Part shown: positions 8,405 to 14,773 of the stretch, piece by piece
Position numbering within the stretch: position 1 is the first letter of the stretch
How the letters are laid out: the number at the start of each line of letters is the position of its first letter
Assembly: GCA_029287105.1 (NCBI GenBank)
Contig: JARFRT010000022.1
Span: forward strand, 1 to 14,873
Source: Akkermansiaceae bacterium
GTDB lineage: Bacteria; Verrucomicrobiota; Verrucomicrobiia; Verrucomicrobiales; Akkermansiaceae
Reading direction: 5' to 3'
Length of the DNA: 14,873 nt
Translations under genes and position numbers: made by a program
The notes under the pieces: model-generated
What the model was told of the DNA's origin: nothing
Database searches by the model: none
The model's input: only the letters and a program-made list of their open reading frames with translations

Positions 8405-8642
8405 ATGTAACTACACCTCACCATGCCTTTCCCTCAGGAAATAACAAATCATTTCTGCCGAAAGTCTACTGCTCTTTAGGGGCTGATAAACTCCACAGCC
8501 CGGGATTGCTGAGACGGGCTTTTGCCCACCAAACGCGGCCTTTAGCAAAGGATTGATGGATCCGCTCGATGGGGCGGTGACACGCTTCGGCATTATCAAG
8601 ATAAATCCATGATCATACGCACGAAGGGTGCAAACCCGATGG

Positions 8643-9755
8643 CTACTGGGCTTTTTCGGCTTCGGCGACCATTTCCATGATGGCTTTTTCCATGGCTTCA
8701 CCGCGGAGGCCCTTGTGCTTGATCACGCCATTGTGATCGATCAAATAGAGGGTGGGCCAGCCACGTACGCCCCAGGCCGTGGATATTTTCCCGTAGGATT
8801 GTTCGTTGGTAAAATTGCGCCACACGGTCGTACCGTCGGCAACGAGTTCCTTGAGTTTTTCTTTCGAATCGCTGTTGACTCCGACGATCGCGAACGGGCG
8901 TCCCTTGAGTTTTTCCTGCACGAGCGACCGCTCGTGAGGAAGCATGGCCTTGCACGGGCCTCACCAGATGCCCCAGAAATCGAGCAGCACAACCTGCCCC
9001 CGGTAATCGCTGAGTTTAAACTCCTTGTCATCCTGGTCGGTGCCAACGATGTCGGGCACGGTGCAGCCGATGGAAAGGTTTTCGGCAAGCATGAGCTGGC
9101 CTTTGAGCTGCTCGAGGAGCTTCGGATTTTTCTCAATCCCGGGGGAGGCGATCAGCTTTTTCATCATGGCAACTCCCTCAGCTTTGGTATCCGCCTTTTG
9201 AACTAGTTTGGAAGAAAGGTAGTAGCTTGCCATTTGACGCACTGTTTCATCGCCGGCCAGTCGGGCAATTTGACGGAGCTCATCCTCACCGCCACTCCTT
9301 GTCCGGGCGTAACTCTGGGCCAGCTTACCGATCGAAGCACTGTCCTTGTAGTGGGTCAGAAGCAGGCGGCCGATTTCCTTCCGCTGTGTCGCGTTCGCCC
9401 CTTGCAGGCTCCATGTAAGTCCCTTTTCAATTCCCTCCGCAGTGGGATCCTCTTTGGCAAGTTTCAAGACGAGGTCAACCTCCTCAACCGGACTGGGTCG
9501 CTCGTTGCGGTACATCTCCATCTGCTTCTTGCGATCTTTTTCCGCGCGCAAGCGCTTCATGAAATCCAGGCTCTTTTGCTGGAAAGCATTGATCGCGGCA
9601 TCAATCTGATCCTTGGCAGCCTTGGCCTCGGTTCCACTCTTGGTCTCGGTTGCCGGATTGACGGCAGGGGTGGCCGGCGCGGCAGGGTCAGCGCCCTGAG
9701 CCCACACCAGGGATCCGGAGATCACCACCATTGTACGGAGTATTGCAAGTTTCAT
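8643..9755 (-). CDS. Exported TlpA-like thioredoxin, putative selenoprotein (UGPC active site; in-frame UGA read as Sec)
   Basis: Read through one internal TGA (8963-8961), the frame gives 370 residues from the ATG at 9755. The GTG at 9776 adds seven residues before the signal peptide and is less likely. Residues 1-20 (MKLAILRTMVVISGSLVWAQ) form a Sec signal peptide, followed by an Ala/Pro/Thr linker (about 21-45). A charged, mostly helical region (about 50-225) follows, then a TlpA/AhpC-TSA thioredoxin domain (about 228-370). In the last, SIGCTVPDIVGTD...FKLSDYRGQVVLLDFWGIW is followed by the UGA (265), G266, P267, C268 and KAMLPHERSL. The cis-Pro is P334 (GWPTLY). Cys homologues have WCGPC here, so the UGA replaces the attacking cysteine exactly. 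Both halves are in frame and the downstream half is fully conserved. A SECIS-like hairpin follows. The likely role is thiol-disulfide exchange in the envelope. The alternative is a nonsense mutation or base-call error (TGC/TGT to TGA). Confidence 0.85.
8913..8941 (-). promoter_or_regulatory. Candidate bacterial SECIS hairpin (selenocysteine insertion element)
   Basis: On the mRNA, counting the U of UGA as 1: lower stem UUCCU (23-27) pairs with AGGAA (47-51), C46 is bulged, upper stem CACGAGC (28-34) pairs perfectly with GCUCGUG (39-45), and the tetraloop is GGUC (35-38). It lies inside the coding sequence just after the UGA, where bacterial SECIS elements bind SelB. The GGUC loop is the same as the one I recall for the E. 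coli fdhF element. The bulged U seen in the fdhF upper stem is absent here, and the loop is slightly farther from the UGA. Confidence 0.7.
8961..8963 (-). other. In-frame UGA codon, proposed selenocysteine codon (Sec265)
   Basis: TGA on the minus strand at the position of the first cysteine of the CxxC motif (W-U-G-P-C). The window's other genes use TGA as a normal stop and TGG for Trp, so a genome-wide reassignment of UGA is not a good explanation. Confidence 0.75.
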
Positions 9756-9989
9756 GACGCGTATGAGGCTAGGCACCTCGCCAGGAACTTCAACCTGAAA
9801 ATGCAGACAACGGGCGAAGGTCTACAGGAACGCCCCGCGCCACCCCTTGTCGTCCCCAGGCAGGTACGTTTGCGACAAAGCGTCTCTGTCCAGGATATCT
9901 GAGCCCCGGAAGAAGCCTTCCCCACAAAGATCCCTCTCCTTTTACCTTCCCACACGCATCCGCGATTGCTAGTCATCAGTTGTGCACGG

Positions 9990-10004
9990 GATCGATGGTC
10001 GATC
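9990..10004. promoter_or_regulatory. Operator-like palindrome upstream of the TRAP operon
   Basis: GATCGA-TGG-TCGATC is a perfect 6-bp inverted repeat with a 3-nt spacer, ending 26 nt before the dctP ATG, in the 275-nt divergent gap (9756-10030) between the thioredoxin gene and the transporter. The symmetry and place fit a repressor operator, but the arms are short and the sequence is simple. No regulator gene is in the window. Nothing else clear is seen in this gap. Confidence 0.3.
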
Positions 10005-10030
10005 TTGCCGCATGGACCCACGTTTGCGTT

Positions 10031-11071
10031 ATGAAAAAATCCACATCCTTCTTCGCCGTCGGCATCATCGTCGGCATCATCGTCACCTGCATCACCTTCG
10101 CCGTCGTCTCGCGTGAACAACTGACCAACGGCGGTGGCCGGTCCCAGGTCCGCAAACTGAAGTTTGCCCACTCGCTGCAAATGAGCCACCCGGTGCACAA
10201 GAGCATCGAATTCATGGCCAAGCGGCTCGACGAGCTGTCCGGCGGCAGCATGGAAATCATCATCTTCCCCGGGGAACAGCTCGGCAACGAAACCAAGTGC
10301 ATCGAACAAATCCAGATGGGCACGCTGGCGATGACCAAGACCAGCGCCGCCCCTATGGGGAACTTTGTGAGCATGATGAAGGTATTCAGCCTGCCCTACC
10401 TGTTTAACGATGCCGACCACTACTGGTCGGTTCTCAACGGCGAAATCGGGACCGAAATGCTTCAAAGTCTGTCGGTCCGGGACGACGGCGAACCAAGCGG
10501 CCTGATCGGCCTGGGGTACTTCGACTCCGGCAGCCGCAATTTTTACTCCAAGGACCCGATCCTCGGCCTGAGCGACATCAGCGGCAAAAAATTCCGGGTC
10601 ATGAAGGATCCCGTGGCCATGGACCTGGTGCAGTCGCTTGGCGGCTCCCCCACCCCGATCCCGTTCGGAGAGCTCTACACCGCGCTGAAACAGGGTGTGG
10701 TCGACGGGGCCGAGAACAACCCGCCCAGCATCCTCTCGTCCAAGCATTACGAGATCTGCAAACACCTCACCCTCGACGCCCACTCCCGGATTCCCGATAT
10801 CATCATCATCAGTGACAAGACCTGGAACGAACTCAAGGACTATGAACGGGCATGGCTGAAACAGGCGATGAAAGAAGCGACCGAATACCAGCGCAAACTC
10901 TGGATTGAAGCGACCGCCGACGCGCTTGAAAAGATCGAGGCGTCCGGTGTGACCATCCATCAGGTCGACACCACCCCGTTCCGCAACGCGGTCAAACCTG
11001 TCATCGACAAGTATGCCACCGGCGCCATCAAGGACGTTTACGACCGGATCCAGTCGGCCGGCAGCAAGTAA
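10031..11071 (+). CDS. dctP: TRAP transporter substrate-binding protein, DctP family
   Basis: 346 residues from the ATG at 10031; the frame extends upstream but the basic MKKS followed by a hydrophobic helix (about 7-26) marks the start. The helix lacks a clear cleavage site or lipobox, so it may be a signal anchor. DctP blocks seen are LKFAHSLQMSHPVHKSIEFMA (substrate-pocket start), GEQLGNETKCIEQIQMGTLAM, LPYLF (121-125), KKFRVMKDPVAMDLVQSLGG with the conserved Arg189 that contacts the ligand carboxylate, and the signature FGELYTALKQGVVDGAENNPPS (212-233). It delivers a carboxylate-bearing substrate to DctQM using an ion gradient. The AENNPPS...HYE...PDI variant is one I associate with sugar-acid (uronate) binders, but the substrate is inference. 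First gene of a three-gene operon; 21 nt precede dctQ. Confidence 0.93.
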   Translation: MKKSTSFFAVGIIVGIIVTCITFAVVSREQLTNGGGRSQVRKLKFAHSLQMSHPVHKSIEFMAKRLDELSGGSMEIIIFPGEQLGNETKCIEQIQMGTLAMTKTSAAPMGNFVSMMKVFSLPYLFNDADHYWSVLNGEIGTEMLQSLSVRDDGEPSGLIGLGYFDSGSRNFYSKDPILGLSDISGKKFRVMKDPVAMDLVQSLGGSPTPIPFGELYTALKQGVVDGAENNPPSILSSKHYEICKHLTLDAHSRIPDIIIISDKTWNELKDYERAWLKQAMKEATEYQRKLWIEATADALEKIEASGVTIHQVDTTPFRNAVKPVIDKYATGAIKDVYDRIQSAGSK

Positions 11072-11092
11072 CCCACCACCATCCACCTCATC

Positions 11093-11599
11093 ATGCGCAC
11101 GCTGAACCGACTCCTCCATCAGGTGCTGACCTGGTTTTCCATTCTGGTCTTTGTTATCCTCATCTTCGACGTCGTTATCGGGGTCGGATCACGGTATATC
11201 TTCGGTAACCAGGTGCGCTGGACCGAGGAGCTGGCGACCTTCCTGCTAGTCTGGCTCGTCTTTTGCGGAGCGGCCATCGCCTACCGTGACAAGGCCCACC
11301 TCGGCATCGACCTCTTTGTCCAGAGCCTGCATCCGCAGGCACGCAAGACCGCGAGGATGATCACCCACCTCATCATCCTCGTCTTCACCCTCGCCGTGAT
11401 GGTCTGGGGCGGCAGCCAACTGACCATCGAGCGGATGGAATCAGGCCAGATGATCTCGACCCTGGGCATCCACAAGGCATGGCTCTACCTCTCAATCCCC
11501 TTTAACGGACTGTTTATCGCCCTCTTCAACATTGATCAAATGATAGATACCCTGCAAAACATCGACACCGAATCTGACGAGGAAAGGAGCTCGATCTAA
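11093..11599 (+). CDS. dctQ: TRAP transporter small permease, DctQ family
   Basis: 168 residues with four membrane helices (about 14-36, 47-65, 85-107 and 125-147), as usual for DctQ. The family block GVGSRYIFGNQVRWTEELA and the following FLLVWLVFCGAAIAYRDKAHLGID are clear. The TAA overlaps the dctM start by one base (TAATG), so translation is coupled. The end of this gene carries a strong Shine-Dalgarno for dctM (AAGGAG, 11584-11589, 9 nt before the ATG). The protein forms the inner-membrane complex with DctM. No oddities seen. Confidence 0.94.
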   Translation: MRTLNRLLHQVLTWFSILVFVILIFDVVIGVGSRYIFGNQVRWTEELATFLLVWLVFCGAAIAYRDKAHLGIDLFVQSLHPQARKTARMITHLIILVFTLAVMVWGGSQLTIERMESGQMISTLGIHKAWLYLSIPFNGLFIALFNIDQMIDTLQNIDTESDEERSSI

Positions 11600-12888
11600 T
11601 GAGCATCGCCATCCTTATCCTGCTGATCATGTTCATGGTGATGATGATCATCCATGTACCGATCGCCTTTGTTCTGGCAGGTGTCACCGTCATTGCCGCG
11701 TTCGCGCTCGGTTACGATCAAGTTCTGGTCACCGTCGCCGCCGACATGGCATCAGGCCCGGAAAGCTTCACCCTGCTGGCCATCCCGTTTTTCATCCTTG
11801 CAGGAGAGCTACTGGGCGCTGGCGGGCAGGCGCGCCGGCTCATCGACTTCGCCAGCTCCATTGTAGGACGTTTCCCCGGCGGACTGGCATGGGTCAACAC
11901 GCTGACCTGCATGCTCTTCGGCGCCATCTCCGGCTCGGCCGCCGCTGCTGTGTCGTCCATTGGCGGCACCCTGATTCCGGAAATGAACCGGAAGGGGTAT
12001 GACCGCGACTTCAACATTGCGCTGACCACCACCTCGGCAACGACCGGACTCCTCATTCCGCCCTCCAACGTCATGATCGTCTACGCGGTCGCGATGGGGA
12101 GTGTCTCCATCGACAAACTCTTCCTCGCGGGCGTCATGCCAGGACTGTTAGTAGGCAGCATGATCATGGTGCTGTGCTATTTCATCAGCCGAAAAAAAGG
12201 CATCGGGCGCATGGAAAAGGTCTCTGCCAAAGTGGCGGCCATGCGTGGCGCGGCAGCCTTGCCAAGCCTGCTGCTGGTCATCGTCGTTCTCGGCGGCATC
12301 ATCGGCGGCATCTTCACCGCTACCGAGGCGTCCGCCATTGCCGCGGTCTGGGCATTTTTGTTAGCTGTGGTCTTTTACCGCGAGCTTAAAATGCGTGACA
12401 TGAAGGACATCCTCTACCGGTCGGTCAAAACGACGGCCGTGGTTCTCCTGCTCGTGGCCGCCAGCCGCGCCATGAGCCAGTTGCTGACCAGCGAGCAGAT
12501 CCCGCAGCAGTTCAGCGCGGCCCTGATGGCCCTCAGTGACAACCCCGTGGTCATCATTCTTGCCATCAATGTGCTGCTCCTGATCGTGGGCATCTTCATG
12601 GACATGACGCCCGCCGTGCTCATTTTCACACCGATCCTGGCGCCCGTCACCATGGCGCTGGGCATGGATCCGATCCACTTTGGCATCATCATGATCACCA
12701 ACCTCTGTATCGGCCTCTGCACCCCTCCGGTAGGCACCTGCTTGTTTGTAGGATGCAGTGTGGGCAAGGGCAACATTGCCAAAGTATCACGCGCAATGAT
12801 CCCCTTCTACATCGCCATGATCATCGCGCTGATGCTGATCAGCTACTTCCCCGCCATCTCACTCTGGCTGCCCAGCTTCCTCGATTAA
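11599..12888 (+). CDS. dctM: TRAP transporter large permease, DctM family
   Basis: 429 residues, the usual length, with a dozen or so hydrophobic segments. Clear family blocks are ESFTLLAIPFFILAGELLG, FGAISGSAAAAVSSIGGTLIPEM, TTGLLIPPSNVMIVYA, GGIFTATEASAIAAVWA, and near the C-terminus TPILAPV...DPIHFGIIMITN and CIGLCTPPVGTCLFVG. This subunit holds the ion-coupled transport path. It is the last gene of the operon; the convergent LOG-like gene ends 22 nt away, and no strong terminator hairpin is visible between them (only a 4-bp GCCG/CGGC stem). Confidence 0.95.
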   Translation: MSIAILILLIMFMVMMIIHVPIAFVLAGVTVIAAFALGYDQVLVTVAADMASGPESFTLLAIPFFILAGELLGAGGQARRLIDFASSIVGRFPGGLAWVNTLTCMLFGAISGSAAAAVSSIGGTLIPEMNRKGYDRDFNIALTTTSATTGLLIPPSNVMIVYAVAMGSVSIDKLFLAGVMPGLLVGSMIMVLCYFISRKKGIGRMEKVSAKVAAMRGAAALPSLLLVIVVLGGIIGGIFTATEASAIAAVWAFLLAVVFYRELKMRDMKDILYRSVKTTAVVLLLVAASRAMSQLLTSEQIPQQFSAALMALSDNPVVIILAINVLLLIVGIFMDMTPAVLIFTPILAPVTMALGMDPIHFGIIMITNLCIGLCTPPVGTCLFVGCSVGKGNIAKVSRAMIPFYIAMIIALMLISYFPAISLWLPSFLD

Positions 12889-12910
12889 GCCGTCGTCACC
12901 CGGCGGCCAG

Positions 12911-14056
12911 CTACCCGTGGGCAACCGGCTCGAAGCGGCTGATCACGGCAACCACTTCATCGACGTCATCCGTGCAATGCAGCTGGGCGGCGTATTCCCT
13001 GCCCTCCGCCAACTGGCTGATGCAGTCGAAGAGCATCGTGTCCTTTTTGTAGCGCTGTTCACCCAGGAAAACCATCGGGCTGATCACATCAAAGGTGACG
13101 TAGTGGTTCTGGGTGGCATCCATGAAGATTTCCTGGGTGGTACCGGCACTGCCGGGCGCGTAGATCACGCCGTAGGTCGCAATGGCTAACAAGCCATCCT
13201 CACGGATGCTGTTGGAAAAATACTTGGCAATGTGACGTGAGAAAAGGTTGGTCGGTTCGTGACCGTAAAACCATGTCGGCACCGCCAGGCTTGAGCTTCC
13301 GTGCGGATGCAGTTCAATCACCTCCTGGGCGCGCTCCATGTAGCCGGCATCGGTGTAAACCGGTGCCAGGGCGAGGATATCGAGCGCTTCGTCCAGCAGG
13401 GCATCAGGCGCATTCGCCATCCAGGCACCCAGATTGGCAGCCTCCATTGTCCCCGGGCCGCCGCCCGAGGCGACAAAGAATCCGGCACGCGTCAACGCAC
13501 GGGCGATGTAGGCAATTTTCCGATAATACGGGTCCTTGCGCGGGGTGCCGTGCCCGCCCATGATCCCGACCACTTTTTTCTTTGCCTCACGTTCCGCGCC
13601 CCCATCCAACAGATCGTGCAGCGCATCGTCGATGGCATGATCATGGATTCTCTGGGCCAGCGCCTCGACCACATCCGGCCGGTATCTTCCCTTGTCGTGA
13701 AAATGGTCATAGATGCGCTTGTCCATACTCTCGTCAACCTGCGCAGACCACCCCTCCATCAACTCTTCGCGCGTATAGAGATTGTGGCGGTTCGGATGGT
13801 ACGGCAAACCGGGGACCCGGGGGAAAATCAATGCTCCCCTGAGCCGCAAGGTTTCCAGATTCAGGTCGTCTGGAAACCGGCAACCGAGAAACACCGCACC
13901 ATTGCACTGGAGCGCAGCCCAGTCGATGTCCTCCCCCCTCAGATCCAAGCCCTGCACCACCGCGCAGTCCAGCTGGCCCTGCTGCCGGACCAGGGAGCAA
14001 AAAGTATCAATTTCACGGATGGGCGAACAGGACGTTAGCGGGTGGGGATTGATCAT
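12911..14056 (-). CDS. LOG/SLOG-family Rossmann nucleotide-binding protein
   Basis: 381 residues from the ATG at 14056 (MINPHPLTS). The open frame runs 39 codons further up, but that part overlaps the end of hpt and is not protein-like. An N-terminal region of about 160 residues (VQGLDLRGEDIDWAALQ...GAVFLGCRFPDDL, and EALAQRIHDHAIDDALHDLLDGG) precedes a Rossmann-like domain. That domain starts at KKVVGIMGGHGTPR and carries ASGGGPGTMEAANLG (196-210), with a PGSAGTTQE motif (301-309). The last is a variant of the LOG 'PGGxGTxxE' motif, with both turn glycines of the Rossmann loop visible and the Glu kept. LOG proteins split nucleoside monophosphates into base and ribose 5-phosphate, but many larger relatives are uncharacterised. 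It lies 22 nt behind hpt, probably one transcript, consistent with purine turnover. The activity is inferred. Confidence 0.85.
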   Translation of the reverse strand: MINPHPLTSCSPIREIDTFCSLVRQQGQLDCAVVQGLDLRGEDIDWAALQCNGAVFLGCRFPDDLNLETLRLRGALIFPRVPGLPYHPNRHNLYTREELMEGWSAQVDESMDKRIYDHFHDKGRYRPDVVEALAQRIHDHAIDDALHDLLDGGAEREAKKKVVGIMGGHGTPRKDPYYRKIAYIARALTRAGFFVASGGGPGTMEAANLGAWMANAPDALLDEALDILALAPVYTDAGYMERAQEVIELHPHGSSSLAVPTWFYGHEPTNLFSRHIAKYFSNSIREDGLLAIATYGVIYAPGSAGTTQEIFMDATQNHYVTFDVISPMVFLGEQRYKKDTMLFDCISQLAEGREYAAQLHCTDDVDEVVAVISRFEPVAHG

Positions 14057-14076
14057 TGGTGACTGATGATTGGTGG
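14050..14076. repeat. Two-copy 13-nt tandem repeat at the hpt/LOG junction
   Basis: TGATCATTGGTGA (14050-14062) and TGATGATTGGTGG (14064-14076) are imperfect copies (two mismatches) with a 14-nt period. They fill the 22-nt gap between the hpt stop and the LOG-like gene and run over the latter's start codon. This looks like a short intergenic repeat that has supplied the present start region. Confidence 0.45.
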
Positions 14077-14078
14077 TT

Positions 14079-14615
14079 TCACCCGATGGCGCTTTCCTTG
14101 AGGAGGCCCACATAGGGGAGGTTACGGTAACGGCCCCGATAGTCGAGACCGTAGCCGACCACAAATTCATCACCGATCACAAAGCCGGTGTAGTCGGCCG
14201 CCAGCACCTCATCCCTGGGGATATCCTTGGCTAACAAAACACAGGTTTTCACCTCGGCGGCGCCGTGCTCCCTGAGCTTTTTCATGACGGCGTCCAGCGT
14301 CCGCCCGGTATCGAGGATATCATCCAGAAGGAGCACACTCCGCCCATCCACGTCGGGCATTGTGTTATCGAGAAACGACACCACCCCGCTGCTTTCCGTC
14401 CCGCCGTGATAGCTGGCAACATTCAGACACTCGATTTCCATCGGCAGTGGCACCCGCCGCAGCAAATCCGCCATAAAAAGAACCGCCCCCTTGAGTAGCG
14501 CCACCACCACCATCGGCTTCCCCTCGAAATCAAGCATCACCTTTTGCGCCAACACATCGAGACGCTTTTTGATCACCTCCTCGTCGATCAATACTTTTTC
14601 TATATCCTGATGCAC
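14079..14615 (-). CDS. hpt: Hypoxanthine phosphoribosyltransferase
   Basis: 178 residues, the normal HPRT length, from a GTG start (MHQDIEKVLIDEE), which fits typical bacterial HPRT N-termini. No ATG is available upstream. The enzyme transfers the phosphoribosyl group of PRPP to hypoxanthine or guanine, giving IMP or GMP, in the cytoplasm. Motifs seen: the ALLKGAVLFMADLLR loop (39-53), the flexible-loop region SYHGGTESSG (69-77), the PRPP-binding VLLLDDILDTGRTL (94-107; acidic pair D98/D99, likely base D102), and the C-terminal GDEFVVGYGLDYRGRYRNLPYVGLL. Nothing is missing. It precedes the LOG-like gene on the same strand, suggesting a small nucleotide-salvage operon. Confidence 0.96.
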   Translation of the reverse strand: MHQDIEKVLIDEEVIKKRLDVLAQKVMLDFEGKPMVVVALLKGAVLFMADLLRRVPLPMEIECLNVASYHGGTESSGVVSFLDNTMPDVDGRSVLLLDDILDTGRTLDAVMKKLREHGAAEVKTCVLLAKDIPRDEVLAADYTGFVIGDEFVVGYGLDYRGRYRNLPYVGLLKESAIG

Positions 14616-14637
14616 GGACGCAGTCTAAGCCCAAAGA

Positions 14638-14657
14638 TTTAAACTCCAAACTCCAAA
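14638..14657. repeat. TTTAAACTCCAAACTCCAAA repeat, copy 2 (inverted relative to 742-761)
   Basis: Exact reverse complement of 742-761, lying 22 nt upstream of the hpt start. The rest of 14616-14773 shows no gene that I can support. Confidence 0.55.
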
Positions 14658-14773
14658 TGGGAAGAATTGCCTCCACCGGGCTCAGGGCTATCCTTGCCCG
14701 GCTCATGCCCCGGCCACAATCGGCCCCAAAAAACGGCTTCCTTGGAAACATGGCAGATTGTGCAACATTGGGA

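Noticed and set aside
7091..8410. 439-codon plus-strand ORF opposite the Verru_Chthon A gene
   Set aside because: Shadow frame of the long prepilin-like gene; R/P/H/Q-rich with no recognisable domain or start signal.
8411..8593. Small minus-strand ORF (60 codons from the ATG at 8593) in the gap after the thioredoxin gene
   Set aside because: No Shine-Dalgarno, no recognisable features, and biased residues typical of translated intergenic DNA; it cannot be excluded but is not supported.
8643..8945. Separate 100-codon thioredoxin-like gene starting at the internal ATG (8945)
   Set aside because: It would lack the whole active-site strand; it is the in-frame continuation of the upstream ORF past the UGA.
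8961..9776. Thioredoxin gene as a simple pseudogene
   Set aside because: Single disruption only, exactly at the redox-Cys codon, UGA and not UAA/UAG, and followed by a SECIS-like hairpin; selenocysteine explains all four better, though a point error remains possible.
9870..9898. TTGCGA - 17 nt - GGATAT as a promoter for the TRAP operon
   Set aside because: The -10 match is poor and it lies about 130 nt from the start codon; not distinguishable from chance.
9752..11119. 455-codon minus-strand ORF opposite dctP
   Set aside because: It lies antisense to a gene with clear DctP motifs; its composition (many D, G, V, H, R runs) is that of a GC-rich shadow frame, and it also overlaps the start of the thioredoxin gene.
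12889..12910. Terminator between dctM and the LOG-like gene
   Set aside because: Only a 4-bp GCCG/CGGC stem with an 8-nt loop and no U-tract.
1..14773. CRISPR arrays, tRNA, rRNA, insertion sequences, phage genes
   Set aside because: None seen: no regularly spaced repeats, no tRNA cloverleaf that I could recognise, and no transposase or phage-like protein in any frame.
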